A stretch of DNA of 64,000 nt. Origin: Streptomyces sp. JH34. Its GTDB lineage: Bacteria > Actinomycetota > Actinomycetes > Streptomycetales > Streptomycetaceae. The notes under the pieces were generated by a model, which saw only the letters and a list, made by a program, of their open reading frames with translations, had not been told where the DNA came from and did no database searches. Position 1 is the first letter of the stretch; the number at the start of each line of letters is the position of its first letter. Both the position numbers and the translations under genes were made by a program. The stretch lies in the NCBI RefSeq assembly GCF_029428875.1, contig NZ_JAJSOO010000001.1, positions 3,162,001-3,226,000 on the forward strand, written 5' to 3'. Below are positions 43,278 through 52,900 of the stretch, one piece after another.

Positions 43278-43718
43278 TCACAGGTGGGCGAGCTTCTCCA
43301 GCACGGGCGCGGCGGCCCGCAGCTTCTCCCACTCCTCCTCGTCCAGGCCCTCGGCGAGGTCGGCCAGCCAGGCGTTCCGCTTGTCGCGGCTCTCGGCGAG
43401 CATGGCTTCCGCCTGCTCGGTCCGGCTGACCATCTTCTGCCGACGGTCATCGGGGTGCGGTTCCAGTCTGACCAGGCCCTTGGCTTCCAGCAGCGCGACG
43501 ATCCGGGTCATCGACGGCGGCTGCACGTGCTCCTTGCGGGCCAGCTCACCGGGAGTGGCGGAACCGCAACGGGCGAGTGTGCCCAGCACCGACATCTCGG
43601 TGGGGCTCAGCGACTCGTCGACTCGCTGGTGCTTCAGGCGACGGCCCAGCAGCATCACGGCGGAGCGGAGGGAGCTCACGGCGGCGGCACTGTCGCCGTC
43701 GTGGATCAGGTCAGGCAT
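43278..43718 (-). CDS. MarR-family transcriptional regulator
   Basis: 146 aa. The winged helix is LSPTEMSVLGTLARCGSATP, then ARKEHVQPPSMTRIVALLEA and wing VRLEPHPDDRRQKMVSRT. The fit is with MarR/MexR repressors of multidrug exporters. AAGGAAC precedes the ATG. The MFS gene follows 90 bp downstream. An operator-like dyad lies in its own promoter. Confidence 0.93.
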   Translation of the reverse strand: MPDLIHDGDSAAAVSSLRSAVMLLGRRLKHQRVDESLSPTEMSVLGTLARCGSATPGELARKEHVQPPSMTRIVALLEAKGLVRLEPHPDDRRQKMVSRTEQAEAMLAESRDKRNAWLADLAEGLDEEEWEKLRAAAPVLEKLAHL

Positions 43719-43725
43719 GTTCCTT

Positions 43726-43749
43726 AGCGTAACTCATTAGCAATGCTAA
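43726..43749 (-). promoter_or_regulatory. marR promoter with internal dyad
   Basis: On the minus strand TACGCT (plus 43726-43731) is a -10 seven bases before the marR ATG. The spacer contains the dyad TTAGC-AAT-GCTAA (43737-43749), and another TTAGC precedes it at 43724-43728. The arrangement suits autorepression by MarR. Confidence 0.55.
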
Positions 43750-43852
43750 ATACCACCGGGTGGTACACGCGCGAGAAACTGATCACCCGAACGAGTGAGT
43801 ATGGGGCGGAAAGGTGCGCGAGAGGGCCGTGTGTGCCGCGACCCTGCTTGGC

Positions 43853-44068
43853 ATGGGATCGACAGTGCTCAGCCTGCGCATAGACGGTGAGCTGCTCGAC
43901 CGGCTCCGCCGGCACGCCGCCAGACGCGGCATGACCGTCCAGGACTACGTGGTCCGGACGCTCGTCCGCGACGATTTCGACGAGCGTTTCCACGCCGCCG
44001 TCGACGAGACGGAGAAGTTCTACGGGGCGGAACCCCGTCACGCGGACCCGGCCGACCGGATCACATGA
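43853..44068 (+). CDS. Ribbon-helix-helix (CopG-like) DNA-binding protein
   Basis: 71 aa. The ribbon and helices are VLSLRIDGELLDRLRRHAAR, then RGMTVQDYVVRTLVRDDFDE. The C-terminal tail (FHAAVDETEKFYGAEP) is conserved in style among Streptomyces RHH proteins. No toxin gene lies beside it, so an orphan regulator or solitary antitoxin is likely. ATG 43853 is chosen by family length; a GTG at 43814 is the alternative. The final codons form the left arm of a long hairpin. Confidence 0.8.
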   Translation: MGSTVLSLRIDGELLDRLRRHAARRGMTVQDYVVRTLVRDDFDERFHAAVDETEKFYGAEPRHADPADRIT

Positions 44069-44083
44069 CGGGGTTCCGCCCCG
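44023..44083. terminator. Very long 18-bp inverted repeat, bidirectional terminator candidate
   Basis: CGGGGCGGAACCCCGTCA (44023-44040) and its exact complement TGACGGGGTTCCGCCCCG (44066-44083) are separated by 25 bases. The left arm lies inside the RHH coding region, and the right arm begins at the RHH stop codon. Each arm also holds its own GGGG-N5-CCCC hairpin. The convergent purine permease gene ends at 44109. Confidence 0.75.
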
Positions 44084-44108
44084 CGGGGGTGGAGACGTCC
44101 GTACGCGC

Positions 44109-45560
44109 TTACGTGAGGCCGAGCGCCGGCATCGCGTAGTAGAAGACGAAGACCGCGGACACCACGTACATGGCCGCCGGGACCTCACGGCCGCGGCCGG
44201 CGGCCAGGCGCATCACGCTGAAGGCGATGCAGCCGATGCCGATGCCGTTGGTGATCGAGTACGTGAGCGGCATCATCAGCATCGCGAGGAACGCCGGGAT
44301 CGCGAGGGTCATGTCGCCCCAGTCGACGTCCCGCACATTGCCCGCGAGGATCAGGAACCCGACCGCGATCAGCGCCGGGGTGGCCGCCTGCGACGGGACC
44401 ATCGTCGCCAGCGGCGTCAGGAACAGCGCCACCGTGAAGAGCAGGCCGCTCACCACGCTCGCGAGGCCCGTACGGGCTCCCTCGCCGACGCCCGCCGTGG
44501 ACTCCACGAAGCAGGTCGAGGCCGAGGAGGAGGTGATGCCACCCGCGGCGACGGCGACACCGTCGACGAGCAGGACCTTGTTGATGTCCGGGAAGTTGCC
44601 GTCCTTGTCCATCAGCTTGGCCTCGTCGCCGACGCCGAGGATGGTGCCCATCGCATCGAAGAAGCAGGACAGCAGCACGGTGAAGACGAAGAGGATGCCC
44701 GTCAGCAGGCCGACCTTGCCGAAGCCGCCGAACAGGCTCACTTCGCCGATCAGCCCGAAGTCCGGCGACGACACCGGGTTTCCCGGCCACGCCGGGACCG
44801 TCAGGCCCCAGGCGTCGGCCGGCAGGTCCGCGACGGCGTCGATGACCAGCGCGACGACCGTCATCACGACGATGGAGAGCAGGATCGCGCCGGGGACCTT
44901 GCGGACGATCAGCGCGAGGGTCAGCAGCGTGCCGAGGATGAAGACCAGGACGGGCCAGCCGTTGAGGTGACCGTCACTGCCGAGCTGCAGCGGCACCGTG
45001 GTGTGCGCGGCGTCCGGGATGCGGGAGACGAAGCCCGAGTCGACCAGGCCGACCAGCAGCACGAAGAGGCCGATGCCGATCGCGATGCCCTTCCGGAGCG
45101 AGCGCGGCACCGCGTTCATCACGCGCTCCCGCAGCCCGGTCGCGACCAGCAGCATCACGACGATGCCCGCCAGGACGACCATGCCCATCGCGTCCGCCCA
45201 GCTCATGCGGGGGGCGAGCTGGAGGGCGACGACCGTGTTGACGCCCAGGCCGGCGGCGAGCGCGATCGGCACGTTGCCGATGACGCCCATCAGCAGCGTG
45301 GAGAAGGCGGCCGCCAGCACGGTGGCCGTGACGAGCTGACCACCGTCGAGCTGGTGCCCGTACATGTCCTTCGCGCTGCCGAGGATGATCGGGTTCAGCA
45401 CGATGATGTACGCCATCGCGAAGAAGGTGGCGAAGCCACCCCGGATCTCGCGAGCGACCGTCGACCCCCGCTCGGAGATCTTGAAGTAACGATCGAGGAC
45501 ACCGTGCGGCTGCTGCGGCATCGGAGGCTGATCGACCGGAGCGGTGGCCGAGGAGGACAT
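44109..45560 (-). CDS. NCS2-family purine permease (AzgA/PbuG type)
   Basis: 483 aa with about 12-14 helices. The AzgA-group marks are RGGFATFFAMAYIIVLNPII, GLGVNTVVALQLAPRMSWAD and SSSASTCFVESTAGVGEGAR. It probably imports guanine or hypoxanthine with protons. The start ATG 45558-45560 follows TGAAGGTCATAC. It ends against a long hairpin at 44023-44083. Confidence 0.92.
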   Translation of the reverse strand: MSSSATAPVDQPPMPQQPHGVLDRYFKISERGSTVAREIRGGFATFFAMAYIIVLNPIILGSAKDMYGHQLDGGQLVTATVLAAAFSTLLMGVIGNVPIALAAGLGVNTVVALQLAPRMSWADAMGMVVLAGIVVMLLVATGLRERVMNAVPRSLRKGIAIGIGLFVLLVGLVDSGFVSRIPDAAHTTVPLQLGSDGHLNGWPVLVFILGTLLTLALIVRKVPGAILLSIVVMTVVALVIDAVADLPADAWGLTVPAWPGNPVSSPDFGLIGEVSLFGGFGKVGLLTGILFVFTVLLSCFFDAMGTILGVGDEAKLMDKDGNFPDINKVLLVDGVAVAAGGITSSSASTCFVESTAGVGEGARTGLASVVSGLLFTVALFLTPLATMVPSQAATPALIAVGFLILAGNVRDVDWGDMTLAIPAFLAMLMMPLTYSITNGIGIGCIAFSVMRLAAGRGREVPAAMYVVSAVFVFYYAMPALGLT

Positions 45561-45737
45561 GTATGACCTTCAGTCGTGCATCGAGGGGAGGAAAACAGTC
45601 AAGCTTTGGATGTTCACACGAATAATTCGAGTCATCCGCAAGCAGATTCAGTATGAATACATAAGTCGAAGATCGCTATCTCCGCGCGTAGATCCTTGGG
45701 CCGTCTGGCCCGCGGCACCCCCGGCTAGACTGATCGC
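45561..45737. promoter_or_regulatory. Purine permease / DUF2530 divergent region with a small palindrome
   Basis: 177 bp, AT-rich for the window between 45600 and 45680. It contains CGAAT-A-ATTCG (45619-45629), a perfect 5-bp dyad. I looked for the conserved core of a purine riboswitch upstream of the permease and did not see it, so a protein repressor is more plausible. Confidence 0.35.
45726..45731 (+). promoter_or_regulatory. -10 box of leaderless DUF2530 gene
   Basis: TAGACT ends 6 bases before ATG 45738; no ribosome binding site is present. Confidence 0.45.
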
Positions 45738-46025
45738 ATGGAGAAGTGGACACCCAAGCACGAGGCACCCGAGCCCCTGGAGGGGCCGGTCGTCGCCACC
45801 GTCACCGGCGGCACGATCCTCTGGTTCGTCCTCTTCCTCGTCCAGGTCCCCTTCTACGGCTGGTTCGACGACCGCGGGCACGCCTGGTGGATCTGGGTCT
45901 GCCTGGCCGGCGCGGGACTCGGCCTGATCGGCATCTGGTACGTCCGCGGGCGTGACGCGGCGATCAAGCGGGCCTCCGCACGGGCCGCCGCCGAGGGGAC
46001 CGCTCCGGACACCGCGCACCACTGA
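45738..46025 (+). CDS. DUF2530-family membrane protein
   Basis: 95 aa. Two hydrophobic segments (TGGTILWFVLFLVQVPFYGW and WWIWVCLAGAGLGLIGIWYV) with a WFDDRGH motif between them match the DUF2530 family of small actinobacterial membrane proteins. The C-terminal tail is basic then polar. The function is unknown. It is divergent from the purine permease gene. Confidence 0.8.
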   Translation: MEKWTPKHEAPEPLEGPVVATVTGGTILWFVLFLVQVPFYGWFDDRGHAWWIWVCLAGAGLGLIGIWYVRGRDAAIKRASARAAAEGTAPDTAHH

Positions 46026-46145
46026 CGGCTCCGCAAGGCCGTCCTCCCCGGCGGGAGGGACCACCGCGTGCGACCACGGGACCATTCCGCTCCTCCCACG
46101 GTCCGATCTTCCGGCGCCCGGCGGGTGAACCGTCCCGCCCACCCG

Positions 46146-46151
46146 TACGGT
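46146..46151 (+). promoter_or_regulatory. -10 box of leaderless P-type ATPase gene
   Basis: TACGGT lies 7 bases before ATG 46159; no Shine-Dalgarno sequence is seen. Confidence 0.4.
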
Positions 46152-46158
46152 CGGATTC

Positions 46159-48567
46159 ATGACGCAGCGGGCACTCGACTCCTCCGGTGAGCGACCGGAC
46201 TCCGCAGGGACCTCTCCCGCCCCCGTGCCACCGGGCGGTCTGACCACCGCCGAGGTCGCCGAACGGGTGGCACGGGGCGAGGTCAACGACGTACCGGTCC
46301 GCTCGTCCCGGTCGGTCACCGAGATCGTCCGCGCGAACGTCCTCACCCGGTTCAACCTGATCATCGGCGTGCTCTGGGCGATCATGCTGTTCGTCGCACC
46401 GATCCAGGACAGCCTCTTCGGCTTCGTGATCATCGCGAACACCGGGATCGGCATCGTCCAGGAATGGCGGGCCAAGAAGACCCTGGACAGCCTCGCGGTG
46501 ATCGGCGAGGCCAGACCGACGGTGCGGCGGGACGGAAGCGCCGCCGAGGTCTCCGTGTCCGAGATCGTCCTCGGTGATCTGGTGGAGCTGGGTCCCGGGG
46601 ACAAGGCCGTCGTCGACGGCACGGTCGCCGAGGCCGACAGCCTGGAGATCGACGAGTCGCTGCTGACCGGCGAGGCCGACCCCGTGGTGAAGCGGCCCGG
46701 CGACCCGGTGATGTCCGGCAGCTTCGTCGTCGCCGGGGGCGGCGCGTTCACCGCCACCAAGGTCGGCCGCGAGGCCTACGCCGCCCAGCTCGCCGAGGAG
46801 GCGTCCCGCTTCACCCTCGTCCAGTCCGAACTGCGCAGCGGGATCAGCACGATCCTCATGTACGTGACGTGGATGATGGTGCCGACCGCGATCGGGCTGA
46901 TCATCAGCCAGCTGGTCGTCAAGAACGACAACTTCAAGGACTCGGTGGCCCGCACGGTCGGCGGCATCGTCCCGATGATCCCCGAGGGCCTGGTCCTGCT
47001 CACCTCGGTCGCCTTCGCGATCGGCGTCATCCGGCTCGGCCGCAAGCAGTGCCTCGTGCAGGAGCTGCCCGCCATCGAGGGACTGGCCCGCGTCGACATC
47101 GTCTGCCTGGACAAGACCGGCACCCTCACCGAGGGCGGCATGGACGTCACCGAGGTCCGTCCGCTGGACGGCTCCGACGAGGACCACGTGCACCGCGTCC
47201 TGGGCGCCCTCGGGGCCTCCGACCCCCGGCCCAACGCCAGCCTCCAGGCCATCATCGACGCCTACCCGGACGGCGCGGGCTGGGACGTCACCCGGACCAT
47301 GCCCTTCTCCTCGGCCCGCAAGTACAGCGGCGCCTCCTTCAGCGAGGGGAACGGCGAGACCTCCGCCTGGCTCCTCGGCGCCCCCGACGTGCTGCTGGCC
47401 TCCGACGACCCCGCCCTCGCCGAGACCGGCCAGCTCAACGAACAGGGGCTGCGGGTCCTGCTCCTCGCCCGGGTACGGGGCGAACTGGACGCCCCGGACG
47501 CCGCCGCCGAGGCCGTACCGACCGCGCTCGTCGTCCTGGAGCAGCGGCTGCGCCCGGACGCCGGGGAGACCCTGGCCTACTTCGACGACCAGGACGTGGC
47601 CGCGAAGGTCATCTCCGGCGACAACGCCGTCTCGGTCGGGGCGGTGGCGCAGAAGCTCGGGATGCCGGGCGCCGAACACCCCCTGGACGCGCGCCGGCTG
47701 CCCGAGGACCGCGACGACATGGCCACGGAGATCGAGCGGAACGCGGTGTTCGGCCGGGTCACCCCGCAGCAGAAGCGCGACATGGTCGCCGCGCTCCAGA
47801 CCCGGGGGCACACCGTCGCGATGACCGGCGACGGCGTCAACGACGTGCTCGCGCTGAAGGACGCCGACATCGGGGTCGCGATGGGCTCGGGCTCGGAGGC
47901 GACCCGCGCGGTGGCCCAGATCGTGCTGATGGACAACAGCTTCGCGACGCTGCCGTCGGTCGTGGCCGAGGGCCGCCGGGTCATCGGCAACATCACCCGG
48001 GTCGCCACCCTGTTCCTGACGAAGACCGTCTACTCGGTGCTGCTGGCGATCCTGGTGGTCTGCTTCCAGGTGGAGTACCCGTTCCTGCCGCGCCACCTGA
48101 CGCTGCTGTCCACCCTGACGATCGGTGTTCCCGCGTTCTTCCTGGCACTCGCTCCCAACAAGGAGCGCGCCAGGCCGCACTTCGTGCGCCGCGTCATGCG
48201 GTACGCGGTCCCCTCCGGGGTCATCGCGGCGGCGGCGACCTTCGTCACCTACCTGCTGGCCCGCCACCACTACGCCGGGACGGGGGCGCTGGACGCGGAG
48301 ACGAGCGCGGCGACGCTCACGCTGTTCCTGGTCTCCATGTGGGTCCTGGCGATCATCGCCCGCCCGTACACATGGTGGCGGATCGCCCTGGTGGCGACGA
48401 TGGGCCTGTGCTTCCTCATCGTGCTCGCGGTGCCGTGGCTCCAGGACTTCTTCGCCCTGAGGCTGGTCGGGACGACCATGCCGTGGGCCGCGGTCGGGAT
48501 CGCGGCGGTCGCGGCGGCCGTCCTGGAACTGGCCTGGAGGCTGGTCGGCCGCCGCTTCCCCACGTAG
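46159..48567 (+). CDS. P-type cation-transporting ATPase (CtpE-like)
   Basis: 802 aa. All P-type marks are present: actuator SLEIDESLLTGEADPVVK, TM4 PMIPEGLVLLTSVAFA, phosphorylation site CLDKTGTLTEGG, hinge VAMTGDGVNDVLALKDADIG and about ten membrane helices. The PEGL sequence and VRQCLVQELPAIEGLA-like RKQCLVQELPAIEGLARVD stretch resemble mycobacterial CtpE, a calcium or manganese pump. The ion is inferred from that resemblance. Confidence 0.9.
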   Translation: MTQRALDSSGERPDSAGTSPAPVPPGGLTTAEVAERVARGEVNDVPVRSSRSVTEIVRANVLTRFNLIIGVLWAIMLFVAPIQDSLFGFVIIANTGIGIVQEWRAKKTLDSLAVIGEARPTVRRDGSAAEVSVSEIVLGDLVELGPGDKAVVDGTVAEADSLEIDESLLTGEADPVVKRPGDPVMSGSFVVAGGGAFTATKVGREAYAAQLAEEASRFTLVQSELRSGISTILMYVTWMMVPTAIGLIISQLVVKNDNFKDSVARTVGGIVPMIPEGLVLLTSVAFAIGVIRLGRKQCLVQELPAIEGLARVDIVCLDKTGTLTEGGMDVTEVRPLDGSDEDHVHRVLGALGASDPRPNASLQAIIDAYPDGAGWDVTRTMPFSSARKYSGASFSEGNGETSAWLLGAPDVLLASDDPALAETGQLNEQGLRVLLLARVRGELDAPDAAAEAVPTALVVLEQRLRPDAGETLAYFDDQDVAAKVISGDNAVSVGAVAQKLGMPGAEHPLDARRLPEDRDDMATEIERNAVFGRVTPQQKRDMVAALQTRGHTVAMTGDGVNDVLALKDADIGVAMGSGSEATRAVAQIVLMDNSFATLPSVVAEGRRVIGNITRVATLFLTKTVYSVLLAILVVCFQVEYPFLPRHLTLLSTLTIGVPAFFLALAPNKERARPHFVRRVMRYAVPSGVIAAAATFVTYLLARHHYAGTGALDAETSAATLTLFLVSMWVLAIIARPYTWWRIALVATMGLCFLIVLAVPWLQDFFALRLVGTTMPWAAVGIAAVAAAVLELAWRLVGRRFPT

Positions 48568-48591
48568 ATCCGTGAAGGTGTCGCCCTTCGG

Positions 48592-49443
48592 CTACTTCAC
48601 GTCGACGAAGTCACCCGCGGCCGTGACGGCCGGGGTGGTGGACGTACCGGCGAAGCTGTAGCGCCAGTAGCCGTCCGCGGACGCCTTGACGGTGGTCTTC
48701 AGCGCGCCGGTGCTGCTCGACTTGATGGTCTTGACGGTGGTGTAGGTGCTGCTGTTCTTCTTGCGGAACTGCAGCTTGACGGCCTGGGTGGCGTAGCCCT
48801 TGTACGTACCGAGATCCCAGTTGGCACGCGAGAGCTTGCCGGTGACCGTGATGGTCTTGCCCTTCTTGACGGGCTCCGGGGCGGCGTTGACGGTGATCTT
48901 GGAGAGGCGCTGGAGCTTCGTCCTGGCGAAGGCGTCCTTCTGGACGACCTGGCCGTCCTTGCTGCGCACCGCGGCGCCGACCTTCCAGCTGGTCGCGTCG
49001 GAGTTGATCAGCCACCCCGGGTCGACGGTGACGGTGAGGGTGCAGGTGGAGGTCGTGGCGTTGACCGCCTTGCACTTGGCGGCGTCCTCGTTCTGCGCGA
49101 ACCCGAAGCTGTCGTCGGATTCGAGGTCGCTGCCGATCCACAGGATCGTTCCCGCGTCGGCGATGCCCGAGTCGTCCGTCGCCGTGATGGCGACGGTGAC
49201 CTTCTTCGGAGCGGTGGTGCCCACCACGATTGCCTTGCCACCGTTGACGACAGCCTTGGTGATCTTGAGGTCGCTGTTCGAGGTGACCGCACGAGCCGCC
49301 AGGCGACCGGTCGGCCGCTCGGGGGCGTTGAACCCGAAGTCCGGCGTCCAGGTGCGGCCGTCGTCGGCCTGCGCCGCCGGAACGGCGAGAGCGGACAGGG
49401 CCAGGGCGCCGGAAACAGCGGCGACAGTGGCACGAATACGCAT
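48592..49443 (-). CDS. Secreted beta-rich protein with Ig-like/calcium-type repeats
   Basis: 283 aa. The signal peptide is MRIRATVAAVSGALALSALA-VPAAQADD with an AxA cleavage site. The mature part has beta-domain repeats: ITKAVVNGGKAIVVGTTAPK, TCTLTVTVDPGWLINSD, TKLQRLSKITVNAAPEPVKK, GKTITVTGKLSRANWDLG and RKKNSSTYTTVKTIKSSSTG. The style is that of extracellular proteins with Ig-like folds. GGGGAACAC precedes ATG 49441-49443. The partner ligand is unknown. Confidence 0.8.
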   Translation of the reverse strand: MRIRATVAAVSGALALSALAVPAAQADDGRTWTPDFGFNAPERPTGRLAARAVTSNSDLKITKAVVNGGKAIVVGTTAPKKVTVAITATDDSGIADAGTILWIGSDLESDDSFGFAQNEDAAKCKAVNATTSTCTLTVTVDPGWLINSDATSWKVGAAVRSKDGQVVQKDAFARTKLQRLSKITVNAAPEPVKKGKTITVTGKLSRANWDLGTYKGYATQAVKLQFRKKNSSTYTTVKTIKSSSTGALKTTVKASADGYWRYSFAGTSTTPAVTAAGDFVDVK

Positions 49444-49712
49444 GTGTTCCCCAAGTGGAGAAGGGGGCCCGTGGCAAGTCCCACGTCCAACGGTCCCCAT
49501 GTGGTCTGTGAGTCTGCTGACTCCACAGATCCAGACGGGGCGCGCCCGTGAAAGGTTGTGCCCACAGGGCGACTTTTCTGTGAAGATCACATCAACTGTG
49601 CGGCCTCTTGGCTGAGATGCTGAGATGCGACGGCGGGCCCTCACGGGCCGCGCCTTCGTGCCGACGCCTCCGGCAGAGGGCATGACCCCGTGGATCCAGG
49701 AGGAGGGCACCG

Positions 49713-49976
49713 ATGATCGATCCGCTCACCGGAGTGGCCGTCGTGGCCGCCGTGGGAGCGGCGCTGGCCTTCGCCTCCGACCGGGTCCTCCGCCGTCGGA
49801 AGCGTGCGTTCCGGGACCACTACGGGACCTACGAGGGATTCCGGACCCAGGTGGACGGGGACGAGGTGCGCGCCGTACTCGCCGCGCGGGGCGAGATCGC
49901 CGCGGTCAAGGTCGTCCGTGACCGCCACCCCCTCGCCTCGCTCGCCCACGCGCACCGGTACGTCAAGGAGTTGTGA
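49713..49976 (+). CDS. Hypothetical small membrane-anchored protein, 87 aa
   Basis: A hydrophobic N-terminus (PLTGVAVVAAVGAALAFASD) leads to a basic segment (RVLRRRKRAFRDHYGTYEGF) and a compact domain ending VVRDRHPLASLAHAHRYVKE. ATG 49713 follows AGGAGGAGGGCACCG, a strong ribosome binding site. The convergent sacsin-like gene ends 18 bp away. No family was recognised. Confidence 0.75.
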   Translation: MIDPLTGVAVVAAVGAALAFASDRVLRRRKRAFRDHYGTYEGFRTQVDGDEVRAVLAARGEIAAVKVVRDRHPLASLAHAHRYVKEL

Positions 49977-49994
49977 CCCCCGGCACCGGGCCGC

Positions 49995-52900
49995 TCAGTC
50001 GAACCAGCGGTCCCGGGCCAGCTCCTCCGTGCGCGACGGGTCCTCCAGCAGCGCGGCCACCTCGAAGCGGCGCGGCCACTGGCCGGCGGCCCAGGCGAGA
50101 CCGGCCGCCACGCCCTCCAGCGTGGAGGCGTGGACCACCCCGTCCGGAGTGCGGCGCCAGTCCAGCTCCACACCGCCCGCGCGCAGTTCCCCGTGCTCGA
50201 CGTAGCTGCCGGGGGTTCCGGCGCCGAGCAGGATCCGCACGGAGTCCGGCACCCGGTGCTCCTCGCCCTCCGTCGTCACCGCGGCCTCGACGCTCTCGCC
50301 GAGCCGCCGCACCTGGAGCAGGTCGGCCAGCTCGGCCGCACGCGCCGGGGCCACCGGGAGCAGCGGGAGGCCTCCGGCCAGCGGCAGCAGGTCGGGGGCG
50401 TCGGCGATCACGACGTCCGCCGCGTCGGCGACCCGCACCTCGTCGCCTACGACGGCCCGCAACTCGTCGGGCAGCGTGACCTGTTCGGGGTCCAGCTCGG
50501 CGAGCGCCGTGTAGAGCGAGTGCAGCTGCACCGGACCGACGGGACGCTCCTCGTCCGCGAGCCGCCCCAGCAGTTCGGCCGCCCCGCCCGGTTCGTCCAG
50601 CAGCGCCGCCACCGAGGTCCGTACGCCGAGTGCGCGCAGCACCTGCGCGTCGTCGAAACCGGTGGCGTCGGCGGAGTCGTACAGACCCTCCAGGCGCGGG
50701 TCGCCACCCGCCGCGCGGAGGCCGGCCGGGCGGCGGCCGTCGAGCACGGGGTGGTCCCGCAGCCACCACGCGGTGTAGGGCCGCACCGACTGCGTCGTAC
50801 CGTCCGGGAGCAGCACCCGTACCGGCTGGGTCAGCGCGTCGCGCAGCGGTGGACGGGCCAGCATGGCGAGGGCCTGCGGCCAGGCGTCGTCGTCGACGAG
50901 GTCCAGGTCGCGTACGGCGACGAGCTCCGTGGCGACCGGGGGGACCGGGGTGTCAGGGAGCTGGTCCAGGACGTCCTCGCACCACACGTCGACCGCGTCG
51001 AGCAGACCGGCGTCGTCGGGCTCGGCGAAGTCGCTGTCCCGGGGCTCCAGTTCGTCCGGGTCCAGGACGACGTCGGTGGCCCGTACGAGTGCGAAGGTGG
51101 CCAGCACCCCGCAGGCGGTCAGGGGCTGCTCGCCCCAGCGCGCGGCCAGCTCGGCGTCGCACAGGGCGAGTTCGCCCTCACGCATCACCTGGGCGAACGG
51201 GCTGTCCGGCAGGACGAGTTCACCGGCGGGCGCCGGTTCGCCGTCCTCGTCGGGCAGGGCCAGCGCCCCCAGCCAGGGCTCGTCGCCGGGTGCGAGGTCC
51301 GCGTCGCGCACGAGGGTGAGGACGGTCTCGGCGAGCTCGTCCGCGTCCAGGGCGTCCTCGTCCCAGATCTCGCCCGCGTCCAGCGAACCGGCGACGGCGG
51401 CACGGACCTGCGGGGTCGTCAGGACGGCCCGGGGGGTGGCGGGCAGCGCGCCCAGCTTCTCCAGCAGGGGGTGGGCGGCGTCGGGGTGGGCCACCTTCAG
51501 CCCGAGCCGGGCCAGCTTGTCGAGGACGGGCGAGCCCGGCGCGTCCGGCAGCGGCAGGAGGACCTGGCGGGGGCCGATGGTGGTCCGGGGCGCGTCCGCC
51601 GGCCCCGCGAGCGGGACGGGCAGCCCTGAGAGCCGGTCGGGGTCGACACCGGCCAGGCTGTCGTACAGCCGCCGCCACCACTCCGGGTCACGCTCCAGGC
51701 CGGCCAGCCGGTCGACGGCCTCGGTCAGCGGGACCCGGGCGACGCCGAGGGTGCGCAGCTCGGTGCGGCGCTCCAGCCCGGCGGGCAGCAGACAGGGAAG
51801 GACCTCGGCGAGGACCCGTACGGTCTCCGCGCCCGCGCCCTCGACCACCTCGGCCTCGACCGGCCGCAGCGCGGCCGTGTCCCGGCCCGGCGTCCCCGCG
51901 CCGTCCCAGTCGTCCCACTGACCCGCCGCCTCGGCGGGGTCCCGGGGAGCCGCGGGCTCCAGGAACGCGATGCGGGGCAGCCGCTCGAGGATCGCGGCAC
52001 GCAGGGCACCGTCGAGCCGCCCCTTGCCGAGCGCGCCGGGCACCAGCGCGATCGTGGCGACGGAGACGGGCTCCCACCCGGCGAGCAGCTCCGCGTACGC
52101 GTCGGCCGCGCGCTCCACCAGGAAGTCGGTCAGCGGGCCGGGCGCGGGGTGCCGGCGGGTGGTGTCCAGCGGCAGCGAGGCGATCAGCAGGGCGGGGACG
52201 CCGAGGGGCTCGTCGGTGGGGGTCGGGGCATGCACGACGGGCGCCGTACGGGGGTGCTGGGGCGCCCCGTCCTCGTCGACGGGAACGGCCCACGTCACCG
52301 ACCAGTAGGGACGCAGCCGCTCCTCGACGGGCCGGTCGGCCAGCAGCGCGGGCTCCAGCGAGCCGCTGCCTGCGGCGGTGCGCCAGCGGTGGAGGCCACG
52401 CGCGGAGTCGTCGACGTGCGTGTAAGGGCCGTGCTGCGAGCGACGCAACGTCCGTGCGCCGTCGGGCGTTTCGATCACGACCTCGTCGAGGCCGGGCAGG
52501 GTGAGCAGCAGCGCGTCGTCGACCCCGTCGAGCAGCCTGCCCACGAGGTCCTCGGCGACGCCGTCCCGGAGAGGCAGGACGACGACGGTGTCGTACCCGT
52601 CGGGCGCGGTGCCCTCGGCGGGCAGCGGGAGCCGGAGCAGCGGTACGTGCCCGTCGCGGCGGCGCAGCTCGTCACCGAGGCCGGGGCTTCCGACGGCCGC
52701 CTGGCGCGCGAGGTCGCGGGCCTCCGCGAGGGACCAGCGGACGCCTCCGTGGCGTCCGATCACGGCGGGCTCGTCGCTGACGGCCAGCACGGCGGCGAAG
52801 CCGACGCCGAAACGGCCGACGGCCGACTCGTGGCCCTCACGCTTGGCCGAGGCGCGCAGCGTGCTCAGCGACTCGACGCCGGTGGCGTCGAGCGGGGCAC

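Noticed and set aside
41724..43727. A 667-codon plus-strand frame opposite the MFS and MarR genes
   Set aside because: Antisense shadow; composition is Gln/Asp/Gly/Arg-biased and it crosses intergenic signals including a terminator.
43853..44068. Toxin-antitoxin pair with the RHH protein
   Set aside because: The RHH protein has no adjacent toxin gene; the next gene is a convergent purine permease.
45561..45737. A purine riboswitch upstream of the purine permease
   Set aside because: The conserved purine-riboswitch core was not found on the minus strand.
45964..48270. A 768-codon minus-strand frame opposite the P-type ATPase
   Set aside because: Antisense shadow; the plus strand carries all P-type ATPase motifs.
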